In this document: piece by piece, positions 52,456 through 64,000 of the stretch | Layout of the letters: each line of letters starts with the position of its first letter | Position numbering within the stretch: position 1 is the first letter of the stretch | Source: Rotaria macrura | Lineage: Eukaryota; Rotifera; Eurotatoria; Philodinida; Philodinidae | DNA: 64,000 bases | NCBI GenBank assembly: GCA_900239685.1 | Contig: OENT01000111.1 | Coordinates: 145,017 to 209,016, forward strand | Direction: 5' to 3' | Notes under the pieces: generated by a model | What the model was told of the DNA's origin: nothing | Database searches by the model: none | What the model saw: the letters and a program-made list of their open reading frames with translations, nothing else | Made by a program: the position numbers and the translations under genes

Positions 52456-54801
52456 ATATCATATCATAAAATTATGAAAGAAACATAAGTTTATATTTAT
52501 TATCTAACTCTCCAAACGAAAAATATCGCATTAGAAGAAAAACGTATCTTTGGCTGTTTAATGTTGTGTTCGAATACTTAAATTGTTGTAAATTTTTTCA
52601 ATGTTGTTATAATGTTTTCATTTATCTTCTTCTGCTGTATTGTATCGTCCATAATTAAAAAAAATTTTCTTTTATCTTCATGTTTGCAAATAAAACGAAA
52701 AATTAAACCTGTAAAATTCTTGTGCCTGTAAAAGAGGAATGTATCAGCACATGATAGAATTATTGTGAACAAAAATAGATAATGAACAATCGATTGCTCG
52801 TGGCCATGCTGTGTCTTGTATAGTGACTTTGAAGCTATTTTCAATCATATTTTATTGTCAATAGTGCAGAAGAAAGTTCTAATTCATTTTGATGAGTATC
52901 TGTTATTTCGATTACACGCGATTAGATCTTACACAGCAGACTAAACTTTAGCTAAGACCAGTAATCACACAAGGCTACTTTATTTATGGATCATTTGAAC
53001 TAGAGAGCAACGAGAAGTAATTATATTGCTAGAAAACTAAATGAACAGAACGGTCTGGCTCATTCTTGGACATAAGTGGAATCTATCTAACGATCGAAAT
53101 CTTTCATAATATTAATGTGTTTTGATTCGACACTATTTGCATCATCTATAACATCATAGGTTACGAATATTCTAAAAGTGATTCACGTACAAAAGCGTCT
53201 AGAGTTGAAAACAATGCACATTGCTACCATATTCTTTAGATACATATGATTGAAGAACCTAGAAAAACGAACACTCATATTTCTATATAAAAATTTCAAT
53301 CAAAATAAGTCTAGAAGAAGATAGTAAATCGTAAAAGTCTGAAATCTCAAGATTGATTCCTTATCTGATAGAGGGCCATCAAATTTTCAGGCATCAGTGA
53401 CCAGTACTGAACTGCTCCTTTCGACGCAATGACTATATATCCCCACAACGCGAATCATAAAACAATCTGGCACCGTAGTAATAGGTTATTCCTGTTTCCA
53501 TAACAATTTTCAAGTCGAAATTCATTGATTCTTGCACAAAGCCTTTTCAGATGAGTGTAAAAACTTTTTGTATACAACTAAGTTTGTGCAACAAATCTGT
53601 TTTCATGTGCTAGAACATGTACCCTTCTATTTTTCTTTGCTACTCGATGAAGTATGTTTAAACAAAACTCTAATGATTTTAACGTCGCTCCAGATTTCTT
53701 AACAAGGTAAATAAACTTTTGGAAAAACGCCTTTAAACATTCAATCGGGAACGCCGATTGTGAGTCATTAACGCGCATGAACAAAACGCAAGAAACGGAG
53801 AATTTTCACTTTCGGAGTTTGAAAACGGATAAAAACTCTAATTCTGATTGTTTAAACCCATCTGCTTTTAAGTTATCGAATAATTTTGCGTTGTAACACT
53901 CAGAACGACAGTTTTTATCCGTTCCCACTCTCCGAAAGTGAAAATTCTGCGAGAAAACTGCGTTTCTTCCGCTTTGTTCATGATTGTTAATGACTCGCAA
54001 TTTGCGCTCCCGATAGAATGTTTAAACGCGTTTTTCCAAATGTTTGTCTGCTTGGGTACTGCAAAAATATCTGCATTCACATTGTTAGTAAACTTAAATT
54101 TCCTCTCGAACGCAGAAAAATCTTTGTTTGAGTTTTTTGAACAGACACAACTCTATTCTATGAAATGAAAAATAGATCAAATTTTGATCGCAAAAATTTT
54201 AGTTTTCATTGACTTACAGTTATAAGAAATTTGAAAATGTTGCTCTACAATATCTTATCAAATTTTTTCAAGTAACTAAGTTGACGAATTAAACCTCTTT
54301 GACTTGTCAAAATGTTTTACTACTATCCCTGTTCGATATGATACTCAATTCATTTTGTTGAAATTTCATTTCTTCACACGAATGGCTCGTGATATTCATC
54401 ACACTCTTTGCTTAATATTTGGCACTTTTGCTATGGTTTCTTGTAAACAACAATACTTGAAAGCTTGATGTTTTTTTTTGAAGTGAATAGATAGTTTTAG
54501 ATCAGTAAAACAAAAAAGTGCTTGAAAAGGAGAACTCGACTTATAGGCGATTTTCTTTTCCGGAATATAATCATATAATGATTGTGCTTTTCACTCATAT
54601 ACATATTAAACAAGTTGAGAGTTATTCCGACAATTCATTGACTATTATGAGAACAACTGATTCGAATAAATATTTCTAAATTGAATAGAGTTGTGCACTT
54701 TAGAATTAAGACGAATGATGAATACAATGAGAATCTTTTTTTCTTTTCTTATACAAAATTGTCATGTTTATTTATAACACAGATAACACAGCAATTTTTG
54801 A
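52456..54801. other. Gene-poor stretch containing an inverted repeat
   Basis: No gene is supported. It holds the imperfect inverted repeat at 53719-54041 (separate entry). The minus ORF at 52578-52844 and those around 53578-54168 lie in non-coding or repeat sequence. No recognisable transposase is present. Confidence 0.5.
53719..54041. repeat. Imperfect inverted repeat, arms of about 130 bp, fold-back element
   Basis: The left arm (about 53719-53851) and right arm (about 53897-54041) are reverse complements with scattered mismatches and one insertion of about 10 bp in the right arm, around a 45-bp centre. Shared landmarks are TTGGAAAAACGC at the outer end, TTTAAACATTC, AGTCATTAAC, AATTTTCACTTTCGGAG and GGATAAAAACT near the centre. 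The arms are richer in G+C than their surroundings. This could be a non-autonomous fold-back element or MITE, or an inverted duplication of a gene fragment. Both arms can be translated as VNDSQ..PIECL, but the changes are mostly non-synonymous, so I do not call a gene. Confidence 0.75.
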
Positions 54802-57800
54802 TTATCGTTGAAACAAAATGAAGAGCTCATAATGTGGTGTATGAGGAAATAAATCCACAGCTGTTGTTGTAACAACTTCAAATGGATCACCATGATAAGC
54901 TTTTGATCGTGGACGAGTTAAACTAGAAAAATTAAATTGTAAGAAAATTTTCCACGATAAAAGCCAACGACAAAATAAATTTTCGTACTCAATAAGATTG
55001 TGCGTTGCCAATTGTGGATTGCATGCAACATATCCCAAGATTTTGATATTTTCAGCTGAACGTAATGTTTGAATGACTTTACGATCTATATAAAAAATCT
55101 ATTTATTCATCAATGTAAACATTCGTTTACGTACGAACACCAGCACGTGGTGGATCGAGAATGGCAACAAGCCGTTGTTGATCATATTTATTTACTAATT
55201 TATGAATAACATTTTCAATTTTTTCAGCAATAAATTCAATATTATTAATATCTAAATTATAATACCATACATATTCAAATTCGAACAAACTGTTTTTCTC
55301 CTAAACTGTTCAATTTTGCATTGCGATTCGCATCTTCAACAGCATCTTTATTCATTTCAATGCCAATCACTTGTTTTACATTCTAGAATGCAACATATCC
55401 TTTTTATAGAAACATAAACTAGATCTAAAATTTGTCTTCATTTTTACATTTGCTAGTGTAATACCAATTGTTCCTGTTCCACAACATATGTCAAGTACAA
55501 CGGTTTCCGTGTCTAATTTCATGGAATCTTTTATTAAAGAATAGAGTATTTCAGCACCTTGTGTATTAGCTAAGCAGATATTAGATTTAATGAAATTATT
55601 AACATCAACTTCATAGAATGATATCACCTTGAAAAAATGCTTTAGCCGATACATGAAATTGAAAATCAAATAGTTTTTCAACAATGTACTGAAAAACAAA
55701 ACGACAAAAGAAAACTACAGATTTAAGACTTAAAAATTTATATCACTCAACAACATTGAACAGTATGTCATCTACTACTATTAAAAGATCACATTAGATA
55801 CCAGATCTAAGTATAGCTTGATGATATTGATAGGAAACATTTTCTTTTTACAAATTTTTGGTATAAATTATAACTGGATAATTAATCTAAAGAGAAACTT
55901 TCCAACTCGAAGATTACTATCGATTTGAGAGTTTATTCATATGATTTACTTTTAGAATATATTAGAAAATCTAGAATGACAAGGTTCTCTTCACTTGCGT
56001 TAAATATCTTTTTACTATAATAGTATGAAAGTATGTGATGAGGGAGAGCAATAGAAGCGAATGAAAACAAATTTAAAGGTATCTGTCTACATCGTTAATT
56101 TTAACTTTGATCTATGTTCACTTAGAATATATTTTGTTAGTTAGAAAATAAGATTGTCCCAACATGGTATGCAGGTATGATATTCGAAGTTTTTCAAAAC
56201 TATCAAAGAGAAAACTATTTCTAATTCATAATTATTAGGAGTTTAGTCAAAAATAGGGTTATCTCTAGAAAAAATCTCTTGTTAAAATATCGTCGCTCGA
56301 TCATTTTGTATATTGTATCACATGACATTTAAACCATCCAGAAAGTTTACAGATCAGTATCTATTATCAGCAAACATTAAAACTTGTAATTTACTCAAAA
56401 ATTTGCATACGGAGTCTCAAAATTACATATTTATCAATGAAAAGTAGTACTGTATGACTTTTGTAGTTCTAAGTGTTGTTTTAGTTGCCGTGATTGATTC
56501 AAGCGATGGCTAAAGTGTTCAACTAAATTGTTTGAATATCTGAAATACAAACATTGACCTGGTTCAAGTCTGTACTCGTACTTGATGAAGTATGCTAAGT
56601 TTTCTAATGTTTTAACTATTCGAAAGAACAAATGTTTTTACAAGAACTTATCGAGACTGCCTATGCTTCACATAATATTTGCACATTAAATTGTGCACAA
56701 TATCTCTTAAGTAGACTCACCGTATATGGCAAGATTTCAAAGAATAAGTCTAAATGGATTCAGACTCTAGAAACTGTAGTGGGAATCTATGTCAAACGTT
56801 TCTCTCGTGTTCAAATTTATTTCTGATCGTACCGCTTCGCCCAATAGAATTTCACTTTGAACAAGTTCATTTCCAGCTCTATAACAACATAGATAATCAA
56901 ATTTCATGCGTTGAATTTCAGTCAAAGCTCCTACTTATTTTTCTCCACATTAAAAATAATATTGGTCACTTTACAAATACTTCCAGCATCTTGTGTAAAA
57001 TAATTAAGTAAAGATTTTTTTTCTTCATCAATTTGTTCCTAATTATAAAGTAGTAGTTTGATTCGTTTACGTTCAATTATGAAATCTTTCGACATACGAA
57101 CGATAACGAATCTTGACAAAATGAAATAATAATCATTAGATGATTTAAACGGCTAGTGCGTACAGTTAATTGTCTCCAACAACCGATATGAGTTTCACTT
57201 GAATACCATGAAGATGGACGAGATCGAATATGTTCTTGAAAATGCTAAAAGTAGAGAATATGTTATTTCATAATTCTATTGTCATATCTTACTTGAACGA
57301 TGAGTTTCATTTGATCAGGTACATTTTTACAAACACTTGGACTACCTACACGATCTACTCCAACACGATATTCTCCTACAAAAACAATATTGGACGATGT
57401 CAATCTTATTTTAATAACTATGTAGTTTACCATAACGGAAACCGACAACTTTATCTACCAAAGCAAATGTATTAGGTTTAAACAAAAACTTGACAACATT
57501 TTACCTTCGTCAGCATTGCCTTTACCACATGAAAATTCACATTTATTACGATACCCGTCAATAATAGGCTAGAAAATGGCGTGAACTTTTTATTTAGCAT
57601 AATGAAAAAACACAAAAACAAAGGAAATATCATAAATTCTTACGGATGGTTTTATTCCTTCAAAAGGAATGCTTGCATTTTTCGAACTAAAATTTGAAGT
57701 AAGAAGACATTAAAACAATGTTTTATTTTTCGATTTACTTTGTTTCTTTTAGTTTTTGTTCAAGTCCTTTCAAAAAGTCTTGAACCATAGATGACTTTTT

Positions 57801-59208
57801 GATTAATTGTTCTTCATAAGATAAATTCCAAAGTGGTGTAGCCGAGTTTTGAATTCTAAATTATTTCGTAGACCGAATATTGAAGAAACAACTCTGTAGA
57901 TTGCTACTTTATTTCATCTGGTAAATTCGAATCAGTTGGATTGTCGCCATGATGGTCACGTTTATTATCATCTAATTAGCTAATGTACGAGATGAAGATC
58001 AAAAGCAAGTATTTTCATCTACTTTTTTTAGGTTTCGCCGGTCGAAACATTATGTCTGTTGCTGGTTTAGCATGCTAAAAAGGACAACATTTTTTAGAGA
58101 GAACTGTTCTCTAATGATTGACGACTGCTTTTAAACTGTAACTATGTACAATCTACAGAACCTAATGAGAGACAATATGATTAACAAAAAAGTTCGATCT
58201 AAAATTATTCGGTACTGAATGTTGAGTGCTAATGATTGAAGCAGTCAAAGAATAGTTTCTAATCCAATAACTAATAAAGCGTGTGCTTGTAGATTTCTCG
58301 TAGTTGATTATAAGACGGGTACGAGAATTTTACTCTACTCTTCAAGACGACGCTGTGATTCTCCTGAGTGCGATCTAGAATCTAATTTTTTGCAGTGTTA
58401 GTCACGGAACTATGGCATCAGGTCGAATAAGTATTATTCATGTTCGATAGTTACCACATCCAATGTGCCTAGTATTTCGAGTGTTGTTTGGTTCGCCACA
58501 TTTCATTTTTGAATCTTTTTGTATGACTGTACACCAAGGGGGAAAAGCAGACTTCTGAAGTACCGAAGCCTGCTTTTCCCTCTTGCTGTACACACAAGTG
58601 TGTTATTTTATCAAAACCAATCGTCATGAAACTTGCAGATATTTTCTTAACATGCTCATCATTCACTAGGGTCTATATTATGTAAATAATCTTGATTGAA
58701 AAGCAGTTTCTAAGTTGAGAAGAAATTTTCTTCATTCAATTTCATAGAACAGATAAATACAACTAACCGATACTTTGATTTGATTTCCTCGATACTTCCA
58801 TCCAGTGAGTAATTTTAAACCTTTTTCTCGTTCTTCCTCATTTCTAGAAGAGAGAAGAACACACGAGTCTTTGTATGATTCCTTTATTTTTTCAATCTAC
58901 CGAAAATTGATGTAGGCATGCGTTGTTGATTTTGGTACTTTTATTTTAACAAAATTGACGCCTAATAGTTTGAGTTTTTTCTTCAAATCCTAATTGATAA
59001 CAGAAAACGAAATATAATTTTTATAAGAACTAATTCATTGAATCTTACTTACACCAAATCCAAAGTATTTCGGTAGATTATCTAATTCAAGTTTAAACCT
59101 TTCTGATGTATATTCATCTCGCGCAAGATAACCTTTTTCTTCCGATTTCGATTCTGTTGGTGTTGCAGGCATTTCATCAGCCATAGGTGTTTCTATCTCC
59201 TCGTCCAT
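54802..59208 (-). CDS. TRMT2A: TRMT2A-type tRNA uracil-5-methyltransferase with RRM
   Basis: At least 18 exons: 59208-59053, 58989-58901, 58843-58768, 58074-58023, 57971-57908, 57855-57739, 57686-57644, 57568-57505, 57454-57431, 57375-57293, 57244-57098, 57038-about 56936, 55688-55628, 55569-55448, 55382-55307, 55251-55135, 55085-54989 and 54922-54802. The enzyme makes m5U54 in the tRNA T-loop using S-adenosylmethionine. An RRM (FKLELDNLPKYFGFG, NFVKIKVPKSTTHAYINF) precedes the central domain (PIIDGYRNKCEFSCGKG; RQLTVRTSR). The methyltransferase has LDICCGTGTIG (SAM site), LVAILDPPRAGV and the catalytic Cys in GYVACNPQ, ending VDLFPHTPHYELFILFQR. About 17 expected residues between exons 12 and 13 (a 1.25-kb gap) were not located, so that part is unresolved. 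The ATG directly follows an acceptor (TTTTAAG). Confidence 0.9.
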
Positions 59209-60774
59209 CTTAAAATGAGTTCGAGAAAAAAGATTTTTCTAAATGAGAAAGGGAACGAGATCTAAAAAAAGATTTTTATAGCTGTATTATTTGCTTTCTT
59301 AATCTAATCATGGATAGGCAAAGAAGGGATGAAGATTAGTTGTTGGACTTGTTCTTCTCATGATTGTATTCGATAAATTAGTTGTCAGACACATCGATGA
59401 AAAAAGTTTTCATTTTATATATTAATGAGTTCGTATGTAAGATTCAATTCGAACATTAAATTTGACGTTAATGAGAGTAGTGTCTTATAATTTCAATTCA
59501 ATAGATTCAGTTCTCGTATCAGATTCAACGGAAAATTCTTTAACGATGCAGTGCTTGAAATCCCTTACCAGTATATCACGATGTTTTTAGTCTTTTGTAA
59601 CATCTTTCTTTTTACTAACTCAATGCAATATAAAGAAGACAGATCATCTTACAAAGAAATGTATTTAATTGTTGTACGTTTTTCAATTTTACTTTTCGAT
59701 TATGATAGAATACGAAGATACGTATTAGTTTGTAACTTACTGATGTAGAATTCTTATTATGGATACGAAATTTTGAACAAGAGCCAATGATTTCAGAAAT
59801 ATCAAAAAGGAAAAACTTCGATCTTTACTAAAGATGCACTTTATACTCTTAAAAATTTCGACGAATGCGCAGATCCATTTCACGCGCAGTAAGAGACGAA
59901 AATCGAGAATACGTCACAATGAAGCGCTGATGAGAAAACATGGGTAACTATGAAAATTTTGACCATTATTAAATAATTCTCCTGTTCAAAATTGACTACT
60001 TTTGTCGAATAATATCATCCAAGCAGTCATTTTCTACTCTGCACCAGCAAATAAACTACGCAAATTCTATCGAACTTGACTAAATCTCTATGAAACACAC
60101 TCTTAACTATTTTAAACAAGTGAGGAACATTCGACAGATGGGTATGCTTTCTTATTACTTCCGATTCTGACTTACAATATCGTTCAGTTCATTTACTAAT
60201 GTTTATACGCATTTGAAAATTGTTGACTATTTTCTCGACTACATGAGATAAGATTTTTGCCTTTTCTTCAGGCAAATAATATTTGTGGATAGTTCAGGAG
60301 AAATTCAAAAAATCTTTTAAGAAAATTACGAGTAATGTTACCAGGTTTACTTGGCAAATCAGTCGAAAAAGTGCGCAAGTAAGTGATTGCTACTACAGGA
60401 ACGAGCACTTCTTTCCTATGACTCATTCTCCTATCAACTAGCTCCAATCAGAAAAAGGTGGTCCGATGCAAAATATTAAAATCTGTTGAATAACATCTGA
60501 ATAGTGTTAAATCTTATGAATAAGAATTTTAGTCATTATTCGCTAATATGCTGAACCTTGGTCATAAAATATATATGGTGATTGGTCGATCATACTGCAA
60601 ACAAAAGCATGGATTCCAACAGGAGAAAGAAAAGAAAACAATTTCTCCATATAATATGAGATAGTCCTCATCGTCTTATGAACTGAAAACGAATTCGTAT
60701 ATATTTGTACATGTGTGTATGTATTTAATAAAACTTTGTTTTAGATCCATCGTTTTCGCATTAGTAATTTTACA
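59209..60774. other. Divergent intergenic region (TRMT2A and RPL7)
   Basis: It should contain promoters for both flanking genes, but no clear element is seen. A TTTGTTTTAG acceptor ends at 60744, 30 nt before the RPL7 ATG. The 65-codon plus ORF at 59551-59748 is hydrophobic but unsupported. Confidence 0.4.
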
Positions 60775-61779
60775 ATGCCTGACACGTGAGTTTCCATTGA
60801 TATCTTGTAGAGTTTTATTTTTTTAATTATATAATTTCTAGCGTCAAAAAGATGGACGCAACGACATCAGAGAAAAAGATCGTTCAACGAGTACCTGAAG
60901 TTTTATTAAAAAAACGTAAACTCTATGCTGATCTTAAAGCAAAACGTCTTCGTTCTCAAGTACAAGCTACAAAAGTAATTATTTTATGTCATAGGATTTC
61001 CTAAATTGACTCATTCAACATTTCATTAGAACAAGAAGTATAAACGTTTACTCATATTCAAACGAGCTGAACATTATGTTAGTGAATATCGTAAAAAAGA
61101 ACGTGATTTGATTCGTCTTAAACGCTCTGCTAAAGTACGTAATAATTATCATGTTGAAGCTGAACCATCACTTGCCTTTGTCATTCGTATTCGTGGGTAC
61201 GTGAAATATTTCTCTTTTCAGTGGAAAAGAAAAGGAAACAATGTCTCTGTTTAGTATTCGTGGTGTTCATCCACGTGTCAAACAAGTTTTACGCTTGATT
61301 CGTTTACGTCAAATTAACAATGGCATCTTTATTAAACTCAACAAAGCTACAGTTCAAATGTTACGTATTGCTGAACCTTATATTGCATGGGGTTATCCAA
61401 ATATAAAATCAGTGCGTGAACTTGTTTATAAACGTGGTTTCGGTAAAGTCAATAAACAACGCATACCATTATCCGATAATAGTGTTATTGAAAAATCACT
61501 CGGAAAACAAAATATAATTTGTATCGAAGATCTTGTTCATGAAATATTTACTGTTGGAGAAAATTTCAAAAAAGCAACAAATTTTCTTTGGCCATTTAAA
61601 CTTAACAATCCGAAAGGTAATAGGATTTAATATAAACGTTTTCTTTATCTTATAAATGTTTCCTTGTGTATTTTCTATTATAAGGTGGTTGGCGAAAGAA
61701 AGCCAATCATTTTGCTGATGGTGGTGATTTTGGTAATCGTGAACAATATATAAATCAATTGTTACGTAAAATGGTTTAG
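60775..61779 (+). CDS. RPL7: Large ribosomal subunit protein uL30 (L7)
   Basis: Five exons: 60775-60785 (11 nt), 60842-60974, 61030-61196, 61255-61616 and 61685-61779. Phases agree and give 255 residues (human 248). Family stretches include [90 protein letters not shown] and [17 protein letters not shown], with [14 protein letters not shown] at the end. uL30 binds 28S rRNA near the 5S particle of the 60S subunit. The first coding exon holds only MPD plus two bases, so most of the protein depends on the second splice. A short intron (61197-61254) splits the conserved RIRG/GV region. Confidence 0.95.
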
Positions 61780-64000
61780 ACGTGTTATAAGCAAAATATT
61801 TTTTTTTCACGTTCTATTTGATTGTTTGTGCTCATCATCAGCAGCAGCATGAGAATAACGAAATAAAAAAGAAAAGAACATCGTTGATTTATTTGTTCTT
61901 AAAATAAAATAAGAATTCTACGTGGATGTTAGATTAGTGTGAATTTAACTCTTATAACAAGTTAAAATATCTTTGAAAGTATAGTGCTAAAAAAATACTT
62001 TTAGACAAGAGTTTTTGACGCCATCTGATAGCATATGATTTTTTTCTCTAAGTTCAGCATAATAATCACATTCGTTTTAAATCTAAACTTGTGTGAATTT
62101 AATTGTAACATAGATTCAGAGTTCGAACATACATCTTGTAACTGATGAGTGACATTAATGAAATGTCATAGGATCATTTTGCTTTCTATTGAGTTATTCC
62201 GATACTAGTTTCATTCAACACGAAAATGTTTTACAGATGGATTAAATAAATTTTTCTTAACGAAGAAACGATATCAAATGTGAACGCCTAATGAATAGTG
62301 GTCGGAATGTACGTTGTTGACACATATCTATTGATTTGTATAAATCTTCTCGTATGAATGCTACATGTCGGAGGGATGCCCACTCAATATTAATGAATCC
62401 GAAAATTTCGTATTGTCTAGTTTCTATAGACATACTACAAATTCGTACAACGATTTATTATTCACGTGGATAAAATGGTTGCAACTAAAATCTAGTGATT
62501 TTTTTTTCTTAACATATCTTGGAACTATAAACGTGTTAGATCAACATTTAGAAGAGATCACATTCAACAGTTAGTTGCTACTCGATTTCGGACTTCGATA
62601 CTGAGTAGTAAGCAACGAAAATATGTAACATTCTAAACGACTTTTATGGTTGAAGTAAACTTTAATTCAACCCAAAAGGTTTTCTACTCTTCGACTAACC
62701 GTACATGGGCAAATCAACAACAAAATCTTTCACTTTAAGTTGTTTATGGATGAATGATGTGGTTAAAGAATATCGAAAAACATTTCACGTCAAAAGAATG
62801 CATCGTTCTCAAGTTATCAATTGTGCACGACTTTGTTTGCCATATTTTAAAGTGACCATGCGATCTATTGATAAGCAAAGTTCAGTCAATGATTGCTTCA
62901 TTTTTAGCTGCTCCAATGGTTCACAATTTAATCTAAATGGACAATTCATGAACTCGAACATTCTGATTTGCTCAGTTTCGCCAATTTTAGCTAATTGTCT
63001 ACGTGGGAGAATCAGCGATACTTACATACACGATTCAACAAGTTCAAATTCTTTTATTGAAAATAGATATTTGTCTTGAAGACGACGCCTGATATTTTTT
63101 CTTCCGGTTTTTTTTCTATTTGTTCATTAGTGAAAGATTTACCATTTCTGAGACAAGTAGAATCTATTGGTCTTTATTCAAATGTCAAATTTTATAATAC
63201 AGGAAATATTGACAGTGTGAAGATAAAGAATGTATATGATTAGGTTAAATCGACATCGAAATAATCATGTTATTCTTGCTAACAAGACTTTTCTGAGCTT
63301 TCAAATTTCAGGCAATGCAATCATTGTAAAAGAATTGTATCATGCTATGCTTCAAATAATTATCATCGGAAGTTTTTCTATGTTGTGTTTATGATAAAAA
63401 AACATGGTCAATAAAAATTTCTAATGTCAATTTATTGGAGGAGATAAAATTCTTAATGAAGTACACATCTCAGTCGAGACATTATTTCGACAAATGATTT
63501 ATAATTTTGTAGAAAAAATTATCTCAGAATTTCTAACCTGGCAAAATATTATTTTCGTCAACAGACGAAGAACATCTAGAAATAGAAAACCAGGAAATAG
63601 ATCTGAAGGGCAATCTTTTTCGATATCAAATTACCATATAACGTAGAAATATTTTACATCGTTTCGAAAAATCTGCTGGATCTTACCAAAGCATTGCGTA
63701 GACATAATTAATTATTAATTCTTATTCGATTGATACAAACAAAGTTTGTATACTATTTGTATTCTTTAGAGATCCATGTACTTATAAATATATGATATCA
63801 ACATGTTCACATTTATTATCATGTTACTAACAATGTTACAAGCACTGAATGAAAGACACAGTTGGTTTTCATTCCTAGATGCTCTCGTATTTGTTTTCAT
63901 ATTCAAAATGAAGTACTACCGAAAGGACGAGGGCCATTAAGGCATGTTTGCGGCCCCGAAAACTATGACCTAAGACACTTATATTCGGAATCAGCATCAA
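61780..64000. other. 2.2 kb with no recognised gene
   Basis: AATAAA motifs near 61907 may end RPL7. A Cys-containing plus ORF of 124 codons at 62705-63079 is the longest in the region, but no family, intron structure or codon-use signal convinced me. Near 63920-63965 the sequence becomes locally GC-richer (GGACGAGGGCCATTAAGG; TTGCGGCCCCG), unlike its surroundings, and might belong to a gene or element that continues past the window edge. Confidence 0.35.

Noticed and set aside
53578..54168. Two head-to-head ORFs sharing VNDSQ..PIECL as a duplicated gene
   Set aside because: They fall in the arms of the inverted repeat; differences between the arms are mostly non-synonymous and both frames are interrupted, so DNA-level similarity is enough to explain them.
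62705..63079. 124-codon plus ORF as a Cys-containing protein
   Set aside because: It is the longest ORF in the area, but no motif, homologue or acceptor site supports it.

Overview
The window looks like AT-rich nuclear DNA of a small, compact animal genome. Most genes are split by many short introns (often 45-80 bp) with GT..AG ends. The gene set is metazoan: syndecan, TMEM198, an ADAR/ADAD-type deaminase fold, ACP7-type purple acid phosphatase, SAMHD1, CHAF1A, DCAF7. My best guess is a rotifer, probably bdelloid. This rests on overall style, a decayed gene copy (bdelloids carry duplicate genome copies) and 3' splice acceptors just before most start codons, as expected if mRNAs are spliced-leader trans-spliced. 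I saw no bacterial operons, CRISPR arrays, rRNA, convincing tRNA genes or intact transposon ORFs. Exon models were built by hand; intron phases were checked at every junction I give, and all agree except one in SAMHD1.

Layout. 1-10.5 kb: 3' end of an unidentified gene (+), an unidentified single-pass membrane protein (-), TMEM198 (-), a short RING1/RING2-like protein without a RAWUL domain (-), syndecan (-). 10.5-14.1 kb: gene-poor. 14.1-16.2 kb: purple acid phosphatase (-). 18.1-20.2 kb: decayed mitochondrial EF-Tu gene (-). 21.2-24.3 kb: ADAD-like deaminase homologue lacking catalytic residues (-). 24.3-27.6 kb: gene-poor. 27.6-33.6 kb: CHAF1A (+) and a lamin-tail-domain protein (+). 34.7-47.3 kb, all minus: PA28 proteasome activator, POLD2 with an N-terminal PIP box, SAMHD1, and a membrane-anchored C2 protein. 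47.8-52.5 kb, plus: eS25, DCAF7, histone H4 with introns. 52.5-54.8 kb: gene-poor, with an inverted repeat. 54.8-59.2 kb: TRMT2A (-). 60.8-61.8 kb: uL30/RPL7 (+). From 61.8 kb to the end I see no gene I can name.

Themes. Several genes serve chromatin and replication (CHAF1A, POLD2, H4, the RING1-like protein, SAMHD1 for dNTP supply) or translation (eS25, uL30, TRMT2A, the dead EF-Tu). They are unrelated housekeeping neighbours rather than one pathway. Three same-strand pairs lie only about 125-145 bp apart (eS25-DCAF7, POLD2-PA28, C2 protein-SAMHD1) and could be co-transcribed. The most unusual points are the catalytically dead deaminase, the PIP box on POLD2, the truncated RING1-like protein, the EF-Tu pseudogene, and the near-universal acceptor site just upstream of start codons.
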